This document shows positions 62,289 through 64,000 of a stretch of 64,000 nucleotides of DNA, piece by piece. The notes below the pieces were generated by a model. The model saw only the letters and a list, made by a program, of their open reading frames with translations, did no database searches and was not told where the DNA came from. The DNA is taken from contig NZ_CP092333.1 of the NCBI RefSeq assembly GCF_018595675.2, positions 1,140,001-1,204,000 of the forward strand. The letters are read 5' to 3'. The stretch's first letter is position 1. Each line of letters begins with the position of its first letter. Origin of the DNA: Flavihumibacter fluvii (lineage in GTDB: Bacteria; Bacteroidota; Bacteroidia; Chitinophagales; Chitinophagaceae). The translations under genes and the position numbers were made by a program.

Positions 62289-64000
62289 TCATTTTGCCCT
62301 TTTCCTTAATTCCGTTAATGGCAGGTTGATGTCCTTGCCCATTTTTTTCCCTTTCCTGTAGGTGGTTATTTTCAGGCTGGATGCGCCTTCAGGAAATAGC
62401 AAAGGGGATGTATATAAAGGATAAAACTGGTCCGGGTAAAATTCATCAAAACTATAGTGGATATCGAGCCCACCTACTTCCGTACTTAAACCAACCTGTA
62501 TGGTACTGTCCTTAATTTTCTGCACCTCTACAATCGGATCATACATACTGCGTGAATAATTTATCCCTGCAGCATCAAACCTTTTAAAATGCATTTCTGC
62601 ACGGGATACAAAATCTGTCCAGTTTTTATTGGCTACCGGGCTCCAGACAGATTCTGCAATTGCCCAACCTCTGGGCCAAAGCATATATTCCATATGCCGG
62701 GTGGTATGTAATCTTTCACTCCACAGGTTTGCCTGGCCGCCTAAAATGTAGATGGAATCGACTCCTGGGGGAACCGGATTAAAACCATATGATTTTTTGA
62801 GTCGAAGCATGGAGTAGGTGGGTGGTTCGGCAAGGGGGTCGCCCTGATATAGATCAACATAGGCGTAGGTTGAGGGGGACATCACCACCTGGTGCTTTAA
62901 TTTGGCTGCTTCAATTCCTCCTTTTTCACCTCGCCAGCTCATCACTGTTGCGCCGGGTTCCAATCCGCCTTCCATAATCTCATCCCAGCCAATCATTTTC
63001 TTCCCTTTTGCACTGATGATCTTTGCTACACGCTTTACAAAATAACTTTGCACTTCATGCATGTCTTTCAGTTTTTCTTTTTTCATGAGTGCTTTAACGG
63101 CATCACTTTTTTCCCAGAAACCTTTATAGGTTTCATCACCTCCCATGTGTATATATTCAAATGGGAATAGTGCAGCAACTTCGGTAAAGATTTTATCCAG
63201 CATCGCGTATACCTCTTCGTTAGCCGGACATAAATTATTATCAAGCGTTCCGTAAAAGGTGCCGTTGCCAGGCCAGATCATAAACCGGTTACCCACACTA
63301 ACCTGGTAGGTGCCAGGCGTACAACTTAATTCCGGATAGGCGGCTACCATGGCCAGGCTATGTCCGGGAATATCTATCTCAGGCAAAATGGTAACAAATC
63401 TTTCCCTGGCATAGACCAGTAATTCACGAATATCATCTTGTGTATAGAATCCGCCATAATTACTGGCTTCGCCGGTTTGCTGTGGTTTGAATTCACCCCA
63501 CCGGCCGGTACGTTCAGCCCTGAAGGCTCCCACTTCCGTTAATCTCGGCAGGCTTTTGATCTCAAGGCGCCAGCCCTGGTCATCGGTCAGGTGGAGGTGT
63601 AGCATATTGTATTTATAGCGCACCATATTATCGATGAAATCTTTCACCTGCTGTTTGGTGAAAAAATGGCGGGCTACATCAAGCATCATGCCGCGCCAGG
63701 CAAACCGTGGCATATCGGTGATGGCTACCCTCGGAATAGACCAGTCGATATTTTGCACTGGAATCTTACTTTCAATTTCTGCAGGAAATAATTGCCACAA
63801 TGACTGAGTACCATAAAATAATCCGGCTGCTTCGTTGGCTTTGATCTGTATTCCATCGCCCTGCACCAATAGATGGTAGCCTTCTTTTCCAATAGATTTA
63901 TCAACTGGATTGTTGATCACTAAAACAATATCAGCCTTTGATGTATGGATTATGTTCGATTGGATAGCAGCTGCGGATTTCAATTTTCCGGCAATATGCT
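62289..64000 (-). CDS. Beta-N-acetylhexosaminidase (GH20), 5' end cut by window
   Basis: The frame is open to base 64000, so the N-terminus lies outside; the TTG at 63983 is not a real start. About 569 residues are visible. A GH20b N-terminal alpha/beta domain precedes the catalytic barrel: 'RFAWRGMMLDVARHFFTKQQVKDFIDNM', 'LHLHLTDDQGWRLEIKSLPRLTEVGA', 'ILPEIDIPGHSLAMVAAYPELSC'. The catalytic Asp-Glu pair is in 'YIHMGGDETYKGFW'. The C-terminal ~70 residues form a beta domain. It removes terminal GlcNAc or GalNAc from chitin, peptidoglycan or glycans, outside the cytoplasm. Confidence 0.95.
   Translation of the reverse strand, partial: HIAGKLKSAAAIQSNIIHTSKADIVLVINNPVDKSIGKEGYHLLVQGDGIQIKANEAAGLFYGTQSLWQLFPAEIESKIPVQNIDWSIPRVAITDMPRFAWRGMMLDVARHFFTKQQVKDFIDNMVRYKYNMLHLHLTDDQGWRLEIKSLPRLTEVGAFRAERTGRWGEFKPQQTGEASNYGGFYTQDDIRELLVYARERFVTILPEIDIPGHSLAMVAAYPELSCTPGTYQVSVGNRFMIWPGNGTFYGTLDNNLCPANEEVYAMLDKIFTEVAALFPFEYIHMGGDETYKGFWEKSDAVKALMKKEKLKDMHEVQSYFVKRVAKIISAKGKKMIGWDEIMEGGLEPGATVMSWRGEKGGIEAAKLKHQVVMSPSTYAYVDLYQGDPLAEPPTYSMLRLKKSYGFNPVPPGVDSIYILGGQANLWSERLHTTRHMEYMLWPRGWAIAESVWSPVANKNWTDFVSRAEMHFKRFDAAGINYSRSMYDPIVEVQKIKDSTIQVGLSTEVGGLDIHYSFDEFYPDQFYPLYTSPLLFPEGASSLKITTYRKGKKMGKDINLPLTELRKRAK

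Overview
The window looks like chromosomal DNA from a Bacteroidota species, probably Chitinophagaceae-like. This rests on type A C-terminal sorting domains of the type IX secretion system (T9SS), DUF3857, DUF4421, DUF2911 and DUF2452 proteins, a eukaryote-type NADP isocitrate dehydrogenase, and promoter motifs of the Bacteroidota form TTTG-N19-TAnnTTTG (best case upstream of icd). Coding density is high and no gap without a gene exceeds about 220 bp. I see no tRNA, rRNA, CRISPR array, insertion sequence, integrase or phage structural module. Genes at both ends are cut by the window.

1-6.6 kb is a surface/secretome operon. It holds two T9SS cargo proteins (the first cut at its 5' end), a 1586-residue repeat protein with 17 'KLAPGVIPT' units arranged in a nested 48/58/68-residue pattern, and a small secreted protein. 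6.6-11.7 kb holds icd, two overlapping Crp/Fnr-type regulators, and a metal module: an MntR/DtxR regulator overlapping the start of an Nramp transporter fused to a universal stress protein domain, with palindromes on its promoter. 11.8-24.8 kb is mixed housekeeping: a lipoprotein, an alpha-glucan phosphorylase-like protein lacking the cofactor lysine, a K+ channel, a PKD protein, an FKBP isomerase, DUF4197, an MFS carrier, an ABC-F ATPase, DUF4421, a lactonase, a DnaJ protein and a polysaccharide deacetylase.

24.8-41.4 kb holds gcvP, a YkgJ cysteine-cluster protein, a CPA2 antiporter, a second MFS carrier, deoxynucleoside kinase, folK, sppA, an orphan ABC-2 permease, two small proteins (SRPBCC-like and DUF2911), bioA, an ECF sigma factor overlapping a membrane-plus-barrel protein, and queG. 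41.5-47.5 kb has three consecutive DUF3857/transglutaminase-fold proteins; two of them have lost the catalytic Cys and His. A penicillin-binding-protein-like hydrolase lacking its SxxK motif follows.

48.8-53.7 kb is a same-strand run: clpB, an SRAP protease, a DUF1905 protein, a DsbA-fold protein and queD. 53.7-64 kb contains a helical stress-type protein, a lipoprotein, a second sigma/anti-sigma-like pair, an NlpC/P60 peptidase, ppa, a small lipoprotein, phoH, a SET-domain protein, a DUF2452 protein, cysM, two small conserved hypotheticals and a GH20 hexosaminidase that runs off the right edge.

I found no clearly new multi-gene system. The best leads are a recurring theme of enzyme folds with lost catalytic residues (phosphorylase-like, transglutaminase-like, beta-lactamase-like and DsbA-like proteins), the hierarchical repeat protein, and the sigma factor paired with an inner-membrane-plus-barrel protein.
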